A DNA stretch of 64,000 bases from Gymnorhina tibicen (taxonomy: Eukaryota > Chordata > Aves > Passeriformes > Artamidae), in the NCBI GenBank assembly GCA_013399875.1, contig VXAZ01000967.1:60836-124835 (forward strand), read 5' to 3'. The position numbers and the translations under genes were made by a program. This document shows, in pieces, positions 30,201-42,840 of this stretch (positions are counted from its first letter, which is position 1; every line of letters begins with the position of its first letter). The notes under the pieces are model-generated. The model worked only from the letters and a program-made list of their open reading frames with translations. It was not told the origin of the DNA and did not search any database.

Positions 30201-33200
30201 TCTGCCCACCAGGGCAGGCTGCTGTGTGGTAATTACAACCGGAAAACATTGGAACATGTCTTTGTTCCATGTTTGGATGAGTCCAGTGGAAAGAGAGTGC
30301 ATGTCCACAACTGCTGCCAATGTCTGAAATGAGCTTTCTTAACAACCAGAAATAACAGCCAAGATCAAGGACTCTCCCACTGTGCTCCAGCTTCTGTGAA
30401 CGGAAGCAAAGGATCATCCACATCCCACAGGAAGGAATCCCATCCCCACTGGGGCTTGGAGGAGATCTGTTGTATGTGAGGATGTCAGATGTCACCTCAA
30501 AATTAAAGTCCCTCCAGCTGTCTTCTAAAGCCCTGACTGGGAGGATTGTTTCCAAAACTGGAACACAAGATGCCACCTCACAGGAAAACAGCACAAGGCG
30601 AGCAAGTTTCTGACAAATGAAAAAATGCTCAGAGTTTATTGTTCTGTTCCTGCTAAAAAGGAAAAAAACCACCCCCTCAGCTGGTTTTCAAGTTTTCCAA
30701 TAGGCCCTCAGAGTCCACCTTTACTGTGTCAGGAGTTGTACTGAAGTTTAAAACAACAAAACAAAACCCCACACCAAGAATGAAGGTTGAGGTGAACATT
30801 CAGGACTGTCCAGGCCATATTTTCAGTGGCTACTACGGTTGGTACAGAGTGCAAGCTGAAACCAAGCTAGTTTTAAAGAGCAATCACTACACCTGCATCT
30901 TAACATCCCAACATCTAGTTCTGAGTTTTGCCTCCAAGGAAAAAAAAGAAAAAAGAAACCACAAAAATTCTGTCCTCTGGCATGGATTCAGTGGCTACTC
31001 TCCCTTTTCCTTATCTTATTTCAGAACAAAATGAGTGGGAAATCCTGCACCAGCATACAAGAAATGATTAAAATGGGAACCTGCAGGCTCTGAGCCCACA
31101 GAGAAGCTTCCAGGCATGGAATGGGAACTGCTGCAACACTGGAGCTGGAGCTGCTCAACACATCAGAGCTCCACTGCCTGCTTGAGGGAGCTGTGACTGC
31201 TGCACGGTGCTCTCTCTCTCTCTGTACCTGTTCAGCACTTCCCACACCTGCTCCATGCATTCCCTCCGAGTGCCAGGAGTGCAAATCCTGGTGCCTGTGC
31301 TATTTTGTGCCTCTGAATGCCTGGCTGGCTGCAGGAGCTGCAGAGGTTGGAGGGAAAGGCTTCTGTCACACAGCACCTTCATTCCCCGTGTTTAATATCT
31401 TGGAGCAGAGACATGGAAGAATTCCCTCACAGAACTGATGTTTATGAACAGCCATGGAAGTGAACACACCAAGTGTCGCCAGAAGCTGGACAGCCTCAGT
31501 TTTTAAGGCTCATACACCCGTTACCTGAGAATCCAGAACTTGTGGAATGTCTGTGGTATCCAAGGAAAGCCCCACAAAACTCCTGCCCCATTGGAAGCAT
31601 TCTCAGAGGTACCCCAGAGTATGTTAATCTGTATTTTATATATTCCAGCAAAACTCCCACCTGCAGGCAAGAGGAAACCACTCTGGTGTTGGTGGCTGCC
31701 CGTAGACCTGGGGACTGAAGGCATTGAGAGACAACAGAAAGAGGAAGGAAGAAAAGGGATCTCAATTAGCAAAAAGTAGCTGAGAAGAATGATGAAGATT
31801 GTGCCTTTCTAACCAGCAAAATTGAGGTAATGAGGGAAAAGCAAATCCACCAAAACCAACAGCACAGTGGAAAAAGAGGGGATCTAATGCTCTGGTTCTT
31901 CACTGGTTCTTGTCATGGGTCCCCTGATGAACCTGCTGTTCCTCAATACCTGTCTCCAGAGAGGTCACAATGTCCTGCAAAATCCTAGGACCAGGTAGAG
32001 ACCATTCTAAGGTCTAATCTGCAGCCTGCCTTGCTTAGGGGAGTACAGGCCTGCACAGTCAGGACCTGCTGAGCCATGGGGTGCTCTGCGTGGCTTGGGA
32101 GAGACGGGAGATGCTTTTCCACAGCTGGGAAGAAGATCCACACTGCCAGCTACAACAAACATGGGTGGAAAAACCTGCTATTTTGCCCAGTGGATGCTTT
32201 CATCCTCTTGAGCAGGGAAGAGCCACCAGCTGGTACTAACAGGTTCTAAAACATCCCCCTGCAAGCACAAGGATTTATTCATCCCTGGCAGTAAATGTTA
32301 CAGAGAGAACCACTCAGCCTTGGGAATGGCTGTTGTTCTTTCCCTCGGCTGTCACAGTCTTGGAGGTGAACAGGTTTTGGGAGTGAACAGCAACTCTGCC
32401 CCATGTCCCTGAGCTGGCTCTCCATGACCACCATCGCACGCTGGGTCAGGCCTGTGCCAACCAACAACCTGCCAACCAAAGCCACTTTGGTGCAGGGTGA
32501 CCAAATCCCATCCAGCTACCAGAAAAGGCAGCTTCTCCTTCTCAGCCAACATCGAAAGTTGTTTCCTGGCTAAAGATGCTAAAGATCTCCCTTTATCACC
32601 AAGATCTGCTCACTTTATGCCAAACAGAGCACAGCACCTGTCTCTTCCTATCCGTTTGCTGTTGGCAACCTGGACAGTGTGCAAGCCAAGGGCTGCCGGA
32701 GCTGCCGGCCTGGCCCGGGACAGCCATCTCGGTGTGCCTCCACTCGGGGCATCTCCACTCGGCACGGTTCAGACGGGGATCCCAGGGACTCGCACGGAGC
32801 CGGCTCCGCTCCCGCCGCCCGCGGTCCCGCAGCGCTGTGCGATGCCGTGACGCTCGCAGGTAAGAGCCGGGGGTCTGACCGCCACATCCCGGGGCGCAGG
32901 GCTGTCCCAGGGGCAGGGGCACTCCCGGGCCGGCGGGGTGGCGGTGGGGAGCAAGCCCGGAGAGCGGCTCTGACCCTCGGTGCTCGGTCTCTTGCCCCCC
33001 CGCAGCCCCGTAACCTGCAGTCTCGGCGGGCACGCAAGCCCCAGCCCGCCGTCCCCCGGTGTCCCCGGGCTTGTCTCACCTCGGAGTAGACGTAGAGGGG
33101 CAGGACGAGGAGGGCGAGCAGAAGGTCGGCCACGGCGAGGCTGACGATGAAGTAGTTGGTGGTGGTCTTGAGCGCCCGCTCCGTGCAGACGCTCAGACAG

Positions 33201-33310
33201 ACGAGCCCGTTGCCGCCGACGATGAGGAGGATGAGGAGGATGCCGAGCACCAGGGCGGCGATGCTGTGGCCGGGTCCGGCGGGCGGGGGTCCGGCGGTGT
33301 CGTTGCCCAT
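24286..33310 (-). CDS. DRD4: Dopamine receptor D4, 4 coding exons
   Basis: Gi-coupled dopamine receptor of the plasma membrane. Minus-strand exons: 33310-33080 (77 codons), 25910-25798 (113 bp), 25454-24907, 24488-24286; all splice in frame to 364 residues plus TGA. The human introns I recall are at the same places. Visible: N-glycosylation site NDT at 3-5; TM1 GN34; TM2 D62; C90 for the extracellular disulphide; D97 (position 3.32), the amine-binding Asp; DRF at 114-116; TM5 serines in YSSICSFF; basic end of loop 3 ([14 protein letters not shown]); CWTP at 303-306; NPIIY at 341-345; final Cys 364 as likely palmitoylation site. Loop 3 has no proline-rich 16-residue repeats, which explains the short length against human (about 419). 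Intron 1 is 7.2 kb. The ATG (gccATGg) follows a CpG-rich leader. DRD4 is tail-to-tail with DEAF1. Confidence 0.97.
27125..27330. repeat. AT-rich low-complexity block in DRD4 intron 1
   Basis: About 200 bp dominated by atatat, taatat and tttatctata words, in sharp contrast to the GC-richer surroundings. It looks like a decayed AT microsatellite. I see no coding or RNA structure. Confidence 0.7.
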
Positions 33311-33460
33311 GGCCCCGCGGCGCTGCCCCCGCAGCCCCGCGCACNGTCACCAAGCGGCTTAAGGGGCGGCGGGGGGGGCAGGCTCCCGCTGTCCCGGCTC
33401 CCGGTGTCCCGGTGTCCCGAGCGCTGCAGAGGTCTTGCTGTGTTCTCACATGGGGTTGCT
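32660..33460 (-). promoter_or_regulatory. DRD4: CpG island over DRD4 exon 1 and promoter
   Basis: CpG-dense sequence covers the 5' end of intron 1, exon 1 and about 150 bp upstream. There is no TATA box upstream of the ATG at 33310. One N at 33346 marks an unresolved base in the 5' UTR. The layout is that of a TATA-less promoter firing leftward. Confidence 0.7.
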
Positions 33461-36400
33461 CTCTTAAGCAATGTTAGAGGAAAGAATTGGCATTAGTACA
33501 GATAGGGTGAATAACTGGGAAATTGTATTCCAAGGTGTGTGTAGAATCTGGTAATGTTTAGGAGTTTGTAATTAAACTGAGTGAGGATCCAGACAATCCA
33601 TAGTGAAATTTGAAGATACTGCCAAGACAGGATGCTGCAAGCATCCTGGAGCACAAAGTAGGGATTCAAAGTGTTCTTGATTAGTTGGCAAATGCAGGAT
33701 GCACTTCAAAAGGAATTTTGCACCTTACCCGTGCTTGGGCAGGAATAACCAACTGCAGAAATGCAGGATACAGGAAGAAACCAGATAGGCAGCAAGTGTG
33801 GGAGCAAAGATGTGGTGGCAGGTCATGAGTTGAACACAGGGGCTGGGGTGTCTTACTGCAGAAAACGAGAGAAAAATGCTGTTTGAGGGGTACCTGTGCA
33901 CCTGGAGCATCAGGAAGGACAGGGAGGTGTCACCTCCCATTTCTAACCCAGATGACTTGGGAGATGTGGGAGCTGATCCAGCCTCTGTGGGCATCTCTGC
34001 AGCTGTGCCACCAGACCTCAGCCCAGATGTTAATGCCAGGTAAGCCTTCAGGTCATCCTGGTGTTTGTGGAAGGCAGTGGGAAGAGAAGGCGTAGCAGTA
34101 AAGGGACATTTATACTGAATGGAGGGGGGAAACTACAGTATTGGAAGCTTTCTGTGGGACAAATTGCTTCTAAAATCTGTTTATAGGCTGCAGCTTTCAG
34201 AAGTTCATCCAAACTACTGAGACTTGTGGGAGAAATCCTCTCTCCAAACCCTGCCCTTGCTGCCCCCAGTTGCCTTACTCTTTTTTAGAAAGGGTCATGG
34301 TTACCCCTCAGCATGTGCAGCACGGAAAACGCCACAGCCCTGGTGTCAGCCATGGGATACAGATCCGGGCACTGTCCTTCCCTTGGACTGGACCAACAGC
34401 AGCTGATCCACACAGTCTGTTTTGCCCAGCTGCTGTGGCTCTGCAATTTCATACATGAGAAGGAGAAAATTCCCTTGGTTTACGCACTTGGATGACAGTC
34501 TAGTTGGCTAAATTCTGTCTCCAGAGGTGGGGCTTCCAGGTCTTTTCTAAAGCCAAGAATGCCATATCTTTAGTAGCTATGGAGTTGTACCACCCTTCTC
34601 TCCCATGCCCATCCTCATGTTGATCCCAATACCCATGGATTTGTTTTTCCAGTCATCTCCCTCTTCAAGTGTGCATAGACAGGAGAGACAATTTCACCTG
34701 GCCTGAGTGGGACTGGGTCTTGCTCTAGATCTGTCTGTCACCAGCACTCAAGTGGGTACTCACATACCTGTATCTCTCAATTCCTTTTGGGAATGGTTTG
34801 TGTTGGACTCAGGAGAACACAAGCATGGTTGGACATCTGTCAGGTTCCGAGCTTGGTGCTACTTCATCTGCTGGGAAGTTCAGACAAGGAAGATGGTTTC
34901 CATCATCTGGTCACAGATCTTCCTATCTGGGTTTGATCCCTAAAGCCCGACTCCTGACACAGCCCTCACTCAGCGAGGAGCTGGGACAGCAGAACCACTT
35001 TCACTAGAGCCCTTTTTAGTCTGAGAAATCAACTCAAATTAGTCAAAGAAGGCTCTGAAGTGCATTAATGAAACTGTGTGGACAGAATACTATTAATTTT
35101 TTTATGTTTAAACCACCTGAGCGGCCAAGAGAGCAGGATGGAAACATGACCACTGTCGTCCTGCCTTCCCACAGGGATTAGTGCCATTCCTCTAATCCCC
35201 TTTAACAGTTAATTTACATTATCTCCATTTTTCCTGTAGGTTAGTGCTGAATGACTCTTAATTCTCAGTGTGGAAGCCCATATTCCAGACTACCAGGGCC
35301 TTAATCCTGAACTAATTTAATCCTGGAGTGGATTAAACTAATGTGAAATAATGCTTTTGACTTCCAACAGTGAGTAGCCACGCAAACCACTAATTAGGAC
35401 AGTGCTTCCATGGCAAACAGGCTATGGATATTAAACACAATTCCTTTACTGGGTAAGAGGAACTGCCCTCCTAGCAGAGGAGAAGGAAAATTTTTCATAC
35501 ATCAGCATATCCAAAGAAGTCATGTCATGTCACTGCATGAAAAAACAGATGACAAAGGACAGAGTCATGGGTCACCCTCATGGAAAGCAGGAGGAGTTAT
35601 GCCAGAGTGATGGACTGGGAATGTTTAGAGCACTTTTGGAGAGGGTCTGATGTGGTTGGTGTTTTGGAACAAACCTTTTTTGGATGCACAGCCTGCAGTG
35701 TCCTCGTTCCCCATCCCACTGTGACAGGAGCTGTGGAAGCATCACAGCTGCTCCTTGTGTCAGGAAAAGGGCAACACCAGGAAAACACCCAAACCAACAA
35801 ACCAGTGCCTTTTCGGAGTGTTTTGGAGTGTTTGGAAAAGAAACTCAGGAAGATAAGCAGTGTGGTTTGTGGCTGATGTGGAGCTGTTCTCCGACCAAGG
35901 GAAGCTGGTCCCCTGCCAAGGAGCCAGGAAGAGTCCTCCAGAGACTCCCCCAGGATAAATTAATGGACGGTTTGATTCCCAGCCAGTTCAAAGGATCAGG
36001 AAGTTTGCAAAGTGAGACATCTGTCAGAGTCTCCACAAGTAGATGGAACTTTTATCGCCATAATTTTTCACATCTGAGGCTCTACAAATTTAAATAGAAA
36101 AGGGGAACAATGTGACTGCCAAAGTTTCAGGACAGATGTGCGAAATTCGTCTGATGAATAGTGCCCTGATAGCATCAGCTCTCCCGGCTGCCTTCAGGTT
36201 CAGGACAAAGGGAGGAAAACAAAGAGCTTTCAAGGCCAATCGTGTTCCTTTTATTTGCCATATTCAGCCGGGCAATTCTCTGCGAGAGACTCATCGGCAA
36301 CAAAGCCATCCTGCTTTCCAATCTCCTGTAATGCATTTCTCAGAAAAGAGGCAGAGGCAGCACCCCCCTCTCAGGTGAACTTTTGCAAGAGAGGGAAGAG

Positions 36401-37860
36401 GTTGGCACAGCTCTCTGGGCTTTTCAGGCTCTCCCAATCCACCTCTGAGAAGCTGCAGGGATTATTTACACACTGAATGGCTCTTTTGACATTTACTATT
36501 CTGGTAAGTTATGATAAATCCATGTAAGATGTAAAAACTAATGCTAGTGGTTAGCCGTGGGGGTGAAACTGTGGAGAAAATTGCTGGATTTTCCATATCT
36601 GTTTGCTTGGAGTCAAAACTAGATGTTTTTGTGGATGCCTGGTTTCAGCTTAACGACATAATTGATCTCACACAAGGGCGACCTGGTGAGATACAAGGGC
36701 TTGTGGCACAGGACAGATCAAAATAATATAACTTAAAAGCTCCTACTGGGTTTAAAACATCAGTGAGCTTATTAGAGCTACTTGTTGGGAAAAACCTCCT
36801 GGGCAGGGGGAGAAGTGGAAGACAACACAAGCAGGAAAGGCAAGGAAAGGCATGACTGGGCACAGCAAGCACCTGTAAGTGCACCTCCCTCCATGCTCAT
36901 CTTCACAAAGACTGTTCCTGTTCACTGGAAGGGGTGTCCCTTCAGGTTCCTGACAAAGTCAGGGGGGGATGAGCCAAAATGCAGCCCGAGCAGCTGTGTC
37001 AGGAGCTGCTGTGCTCAGTGCTGGCATGGCACACCTGGGACAGCTGGTCCTGCCAGCCAGGACACAGAGCACATCGTTCTTCTAATTCAAATTAATTCCC
37101 CGAAGTGCTTTCTCCTCTTCCCCAGACACAGCAAACAGCTGGAGGCTGAGATTACAGCGCTGATGCCAATTAGAGGCGTGATAAGGCCAGACACGTGGGA
37201 GGTGTGAGCGCACTCGGTACTCCCGTACTCCAGGTACAGGGAGCTTCCAGCTGGGCAGGGAGCAGTGCTGGGCCAGCAGGGCAAGGATGGCCAGAGCAGG
37301 CCTAGGGAGGAAGCCACCCAGTCCTGTCTGGTTGTGTCCCTGCATTAAAGAATCAAGGCATGATTTTCTCTGCACAACCTGGGCAATGTGTGGATGAAAT
37401 GATTTCTGTTGCACATCCTGGCCAGAATAAAGGAATGCCTTGATTCTCTAACACTAAAAATGTTGTTGGAGAGTTTTTTGTTTTTCCCGCGGTTTTGGTG
37501 ATGCCTGCACTGGGACGTGTTGTTCCACGCTGGGAACATTACCAGGGGGCAGGCAATTTTTTTCCCACTTGGGTGGGAAAACCAGCCCAGGAAAAACCAG
37601 GGGAGCTTTGGAAGAAGTTCCATAGGGTGTAAACTTCCAGCAGGCGATTGATGGGGGTGACAGCTTGTCTTTAAAAACTACTTTGGGCTTCCTTGGTGAC
37701 AGGGAGACAGCCATGATGCACTCACAGGTTGGGAAAACAGAGTTCCCTTCTTCCTGTAAAAAGACTGTGTCCTGAGCCTGGCTTTTCCTTTTCTGGATCA
37801 CAGTGCCGGCCACAGTAAAACCAACCCTTCCTTCCCCCTACAATAGCCATTCCCAAGCAG
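33461..37860. other. Gene-free intergenic stretch, DRD4 to SCT, first part
   Basis: No conserved exon recognised. Short open frames here have no domain or family resemblance. One splice-flanked open segment (33950-34040) was examined and not accepted. Confidence 0.5.
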
Positions 37861-38090
37861 GCAGGAAGAATTTCTTCTCAGGAAGAATTTCCTCATGGAA
37901 AGGGTGGTCAGGCAATGGAAGGGACTGCCCAGGGAGGTGGTGGAGTCCCCATCCCTGGAGGTGTCTAAGGAACAACTGGACGTGGCACTCAGTGCTCTGG
38001 GCTGGGTGACAAGGAGGGGATCAGGCACAGGTTGGACTTGATGGTCTTGGAGGTCCTTTCCAACCTCAGTGATTCCACGATTCTATGATT
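37861..38090 (+). mobile_element. CR1 LINE 3'-end fragment (different subfamily)
   Basis: The sequence runs from 'ggaagaatttcttctcagga' through 'gggaggtggtggagtcccca' and 'ggacttgatggtcttggagg' to 'cgattctatgatt'. This is a CR1 tail clearly distinct from the copies at 100 and 49240, so at least two CR1 subfamilies are present. Confidence 0.9.
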
Positions 38091-41000
38091 TGCCTGCAGG
38101 AGGGAAGTGCCTCATGGCAGCTCTTCCAGATTCAAGGCTGTTCCCTGCTTGCTGCAGGATGTGCCTGGCTCATCCAGCATCCCCAGGGAGAGCATCCCTA
38201 GGGAGGCACCCCAGGGGACACTGTGGCTTAGCACCTATCCCTGCTTCAGAGCAGGGGGATAAGGGATGTTCTCACTTGCAAGGCATCTCTCATCCTGTAC
38301 TCAGGAGAGCCAAGGCACCCTGCCAGCACCCAAGGCACCACTCCTGCACCAACAGGATACTTTTCCCCAATTTTTCTTTCCAATGTGTTCTTTTTAACTG
38401 CCTTCCTGATGTTTTAAGCATTTGGGGGCTTTTTTTTTCCAACATGAACCAAACACCTAATATTTAATCTTTTCCTTCAAAGGAGGTAGGGTTTACTGCA
38501 GATTTCACCCAAGGGTTTGGCAGGCAGCAGATACAACTTTGACCAAAATGACTGAGGTCTGCTCCAGCACAACCCAGAGCTCCTGACAAATGTTTTGCTG
38601 TCCTTGCCCCTGGATAATGCAGCCAGCTGTGGATGTCACCAGCATGTCCAGCACCTTCTCTCCTGACTTCAGAGCAAGCAGGCACAACTCCAGGTATGTG
38701 ACATTTTGTGCTTTTGTCCCTCACATCTGGTTTTCATTTTAAACTGGTGCAAATCCAGAAAGGTGCCACATGTTCCAGTCAAAGCAGGGGAGACACACAG
38801 GCAATCCAAGCCACCTCAGCAGCAGCTCAGGAGATGAGCTCCCAAGGTAGGTAGACAGACACACATATCCTGGATCTACACACCTTATTTGCTTAATTTG
38901 CCCCTTTAAGACTGGGTAAGTGTTTTTCTGAGGTTCCATGACCATATGGGACTGTGATTTTCCTTCTTCCAAGCCCACCTGGGCTGCCCTGCTTGCCTCT
39001 TCCTTCCATCCCACTCTTTACTCTTGCAGCCAAAATCACAAAATCAGGTGGTCCTGAAGGCATCCTGTGCAAGAAAGGAGCACTTAGAAGGCTAAATCCT
39101 CCAATCCCCTTATTCCAATTAAGGTCCTTTCTCTTAGGGACGTGGGAGTGATGCAAGGAATTGTCTCCAACCTGCTCTCACCGGAGCAGCATCACCGTCA
39201 TTGCGGTGGTGTGGGCCAGGCTCACTTGCAAACACACCAGAGACAATCCCCACTGCCCACGTGGCCTCACACAGGAAGGGGGAAAAAAAGAATGGGGGAG
39301 GTAGAAGTTCCTGAACACCCCGTAAGCTGATTAAAGGGTATTTTACGTAGGAAGGATTTAGCCATGCAGTTCCTAGTACCATCTGACCTCAATAAACTCC
39401 CCTGCCATGGGCTGGTGCTGCCATTGCATGGGGCACAGCCGGTGCTGGGCTCCCCAAAGGTTAGCTGGACAGCTCCATTAGGACTTGGGACACCGTTGCT
39501 GGACATGTGTGGGGCATGACATAGTCCTCCCTTCTCAGCCTTCTCGGCCTGGCTTGACCCTTGTGCACTTTGCCATCCCAAAGCCATGGTGCAGAGTCTG
39601 TAAGGTTTTGGGATGTGTTTTGGACAGCCAAGGTGTCTCCATGAAGAAGAGCAGCTCCAGCAGATCCTGGGGTCTGGATTCTAGATAGGCTGGCAAGGAC
39701 TGGGCAAACTTTGTAAGGACTGCCTTGAATAAACAGCAACCCCAAAGGCTGGATGGGCTTTCCTTGTGCAAGGCAGGAGCAACGATGTCCACATGACAAC
39801 AGCAGCATTTATCCAGCCTGTTCTTAATGCTCTCTGGAAGGGGACTCTGAATGCATCCACACTGCTTCTCCGGGGAAAAATCTTTTCTGATCTCCCACAT
39901 CAATTACTTTGAAGGATTAGGGAATTTCTCCCCTTCAGAACTCAGAATGACCCCTCAGAGCTCTGAGTGCTGATTTTGGAGAGTCTGCCTACATCCTCCC
40001 TGTGCTGTGGGCCAGGGTAGGTAGCTCTGTGATGAAACCCTCTCTTTTCCAAAATGCAGTTTCTTGTCTTTACCTCCAAACTCAAAAAAGGCCAGGCTCA
40101 CATGCTCTCTCAAATATTGCCAAATTTGGGGCTAAAGCATTTAATGTGATTCTAAGATGCTGCCTTTCACACTGCAGATTTGGTGACCCCTCCCACTGTA
40201 AAGAGGAGGAAAAAGACCTTTCTCAATTGCATTCTCAGCTCTGATGCCTTTGAGACAGCGCAGTAACCAAAACCTGGGTGTTGAAGGGGGGTGGCCCCTC
40301 TGTTTCATAATCTTTGCTCTCTGTCAGCACGAGGGTGTTCCCAGCCATCAGCGTGGCTACTGGGAATAGCCCTGGCACCCATGGCAACTGGATTTACTTA
40401 ATGCACCCCATCACAGGTCTCTCCACGCTGGGCACGTCAGTCAGTGTCAAGCCTAAGCACAAGAGACTGCACAAAGATCCTGATGGCTTTACACCTGGCA
40501 GCGTCCCCAGGGCAGCTCAGGAATGGCCCCAAAGCTCACAGAACCCTTCTCCATCCTGTCCTGGGACATTTCTCCCTGCTGTCTTCAAGGAGTGTGGTTG
40601 CAAAGCCTCAGCACTCCTCAGTGTCACCTGTTTGTGGCACTTTGCTAAAATCCTGTAAAACAGTTATGTGCCATGGACAGGTCAGTCAGGGAGCTCGGGG
40701 CTGGGATCAGTCCAGCCCTGACTTCCTGTGCCCGCAGGTGTGGCAGTGGTACAGGAGCAGGGATCAGGTGAGGCCACTCATTTCCTGTATCATTCTTAGA
40801 GCCAGAAAAAAGCTGAAAGCTTTTCTCTGCAGTGATACTGCGCAGATATGATGGGTTAGAGTCCATCTAAATGAGTTTAAATTTAATCCTGCTTTGTGCC
40901 TGCTGGATGCAGGCAAGGGGAATCTCCACTCCCCTGCTGGGGCTTGGAGTGTTCGCACAAATGGAGAATGGGAGAAGCAAGGTGCAAATTCACAAAGCTC

Positions 41001-42660
41001 CTTTCAACTGATACTGTTAAGCAGGATTCTTTATTACTCCTATTTCCATAATGTCTCCTGATGAGAGTTTGATGTTAATTCTGGTTAAGGAGAATCAGAT
41101 GTTGTTTCAGGACTTAGGATTTGGTTTGGGCTCTTGTTTATTCAGTTATAAATTTCAGCTTGCAAATGCTTTTGAGTTCTCTTCATGGCCCTGAATTTTC
41201 TCATCAGGAGCCTCCAGAGCTGCATTGGAGCTCGAGCCCACGGTTGTCACCTGCATTAAGTTGCAGGAGTGCTGGGCATAGCCACACCGTTTTTTACCCC
41301 ATCACCTTTTCACTCTGCCCCTACTGCTGGAGGCAAACACCATTTTTTGATGCAAGGTAGTTAATCAGGTTACTTATTTCATGTTCTTCCAGTCCTCAGA
41401 AGCGTTTAGTGTCCTGTTTTCCACCCTCTGCTGCCATCGTGGGGCCACTTTGTCATTCCAGCCTCTTCTCTGTCCTCATCCAGATTCTCTTGGCAAACTG
41501 AGTTTACCCAGAGCTTGGGGGCATTTCAGACCCACTGAGGTTGTTTGCAAAGGAAGGAAAATCACATTAGTAATTTTTAGCTCCCTACATGTTGTTCAGC
41601 CTCTTTTATAAACCTGAGGCTGCCACCACCACTGTAGGCAGAAGCAGAGGCAGAAGGCTGCAGCTGGAGAAAGCGGGTACAGAGAGGAGAGGAAAGTGGT
41701 TGGGAAATGCCTGGACCAGTGCAGGACTGACCTGCGCTGTCCAGAGGAGGAAATGGGCTCCCCAGTCCTAGCGCTGACCATGGCGTGTCTCGGTGCTCCA
41801 GCCCGAGGAGTGGGACCTGGAGTGTCCCTGCTGTTTTCCCCTTCCCTGTTGCAGGGCTCTGGCTGCAGCCTGCATTCACAGGGCTGCGGTTCTGCTCATC
41901 AGGGCCTGGGGCCTTCTTCCAAGGGAAAGTTATGGGGAAAATCTTGTCCCTCCCTGTCCTCTAGTCATGGGGACACCCTCTGCTTTTCCAAGGAAAAAGA
42001 AAGATAAGTAGATAAAAAGAAAGGAAAAAGAAAGATAAGTAGTAGCTCCCGTTTCTCCAGTTGGAAGACTAAAAAAATTATTTTTGGTGATTATTCCTTC
42101 CAAGCTACTTTATACAATATAAAGACGGAGAGGAAGGGTAATCCTATTTTCTTCTTCCATTTCCATGTCACCTTTAGCTGCAGTATTTGAGACCAACCAG
42201 TTCCAAACCCCAGCAATGGCAGGGAATATATTCAGGATGTTTTCCATGCATGTATAAGTATGCTGGTTTTTTAGATGCTGTGACAAAATTTGTACTCGGC
42301 AGACCTTTCCCAGGTGAAACCACAGCTCAGAAGGTGTTGTCCCCTCGTGGAAAAGTCAGCCCTGATCCTATTGATCAGGCAATGCTTGCCCTAAAAAGTG
42401 ACATGTCGTTCAGCCAAATCACTGGTACACACAGGGACTCACTGACAGATCCTGGCAATTGCAAACACAGCCCAAGCCAGGATGAAAAGACAAGAATAGA
42501 AGATTAAGCTCCTATCAAGAGGTAATTAAAGCCAGGAAACAATGATGACAATCGTAGCGAATCAACTGGTACAGGGATGTTTGCCCAACAAATGTCATTA
42601 TAGGCAGAAGCAGGAATTATTATCCATCAGCAGAAATATTCCATCAAATTGCTGTGAATG
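38091..42660. other. Gene-free intergenic stretch, DRD4 to SCT, second part
   Basis: No exon or RNA gene recognised. It includes a small purine-rich tandem duplication at 41990-42042. Confidence 0.5.
41990..42042 (+). repeat. Purine-rich tandem duplication, 31-bp period
   Basis: The 22-bp word beginning aaggaaaaagaaagataag occurs at 41990 and again at 42021. Confidence 0.85.
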
Positions 42661-42667
42661 ACCCGAT

Positions 42668-42800
42668 CAGGTAATTAAAAGGACATTCCAACCCTGCTGC
42701 ATTATTTGCTGTTAATCATGATTGCTCATATCCATATCTTTATCCAAATAATTGCTTGTGATAAGGCTGCAGATTTATAGGGGTCCCTGAGAGGAGCAGG
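42668..42800 (+). promoter_or_regulatory. SCT: Candidate SCT promoter with TATA-like box and HNF1/GATA-like sites
   Basis: Upstream of a possible donor at 42841 there is a TATA-like gatttatagggg (42772-42783). A GATA-type tgataagg lies at 42759-42766, a near-palindromic HNF1-like gttaatcatgatt at 42711-42723, and ggtaattaaaagg near 42670. Such a cluster would suit an enteroendocrine gene. Assignment to SCT is inference from position (1.8 kb before its signal-peptide exon) and the following splice donor. Confidence 0.4.
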
Positions 42801-42802
42801 CA

Positions 42803-42840
42803 GTGGAGCATCAGCTGCGAGCCGTGAGCGACCAGGGTTG
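42803..42840 (+). other. SCT: Candidate non-coding first exon of SCT
   Basis: A start about 25-30 bp after the TATA-like box would give a short exon ending accagggttg, followed by a strong donor gtgagtcc at 42841. The SCT coding exon at 44578 opens with an acceptor (tttatttcag) eight bases before the ATG, so an upstream 5' UTR exon must exist; this is the best candidate I see. Confidence 0.35.

Noticed and set aside
29573..31440. Several 70-170-codon frames in DRD4 intron 1
   Set aside because: None shows a domain, signal peptide or family resemblance, and frames of this length are expected by chance in 7 kb.
33950..34040. Open segment between a possible acceptor (tttctaacccag) and donor (gtaagcc)
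   Set aside because: The translation resembles no protein I know, no partner exon was found nearby on the plus strand, and the acceptor tract is weak.
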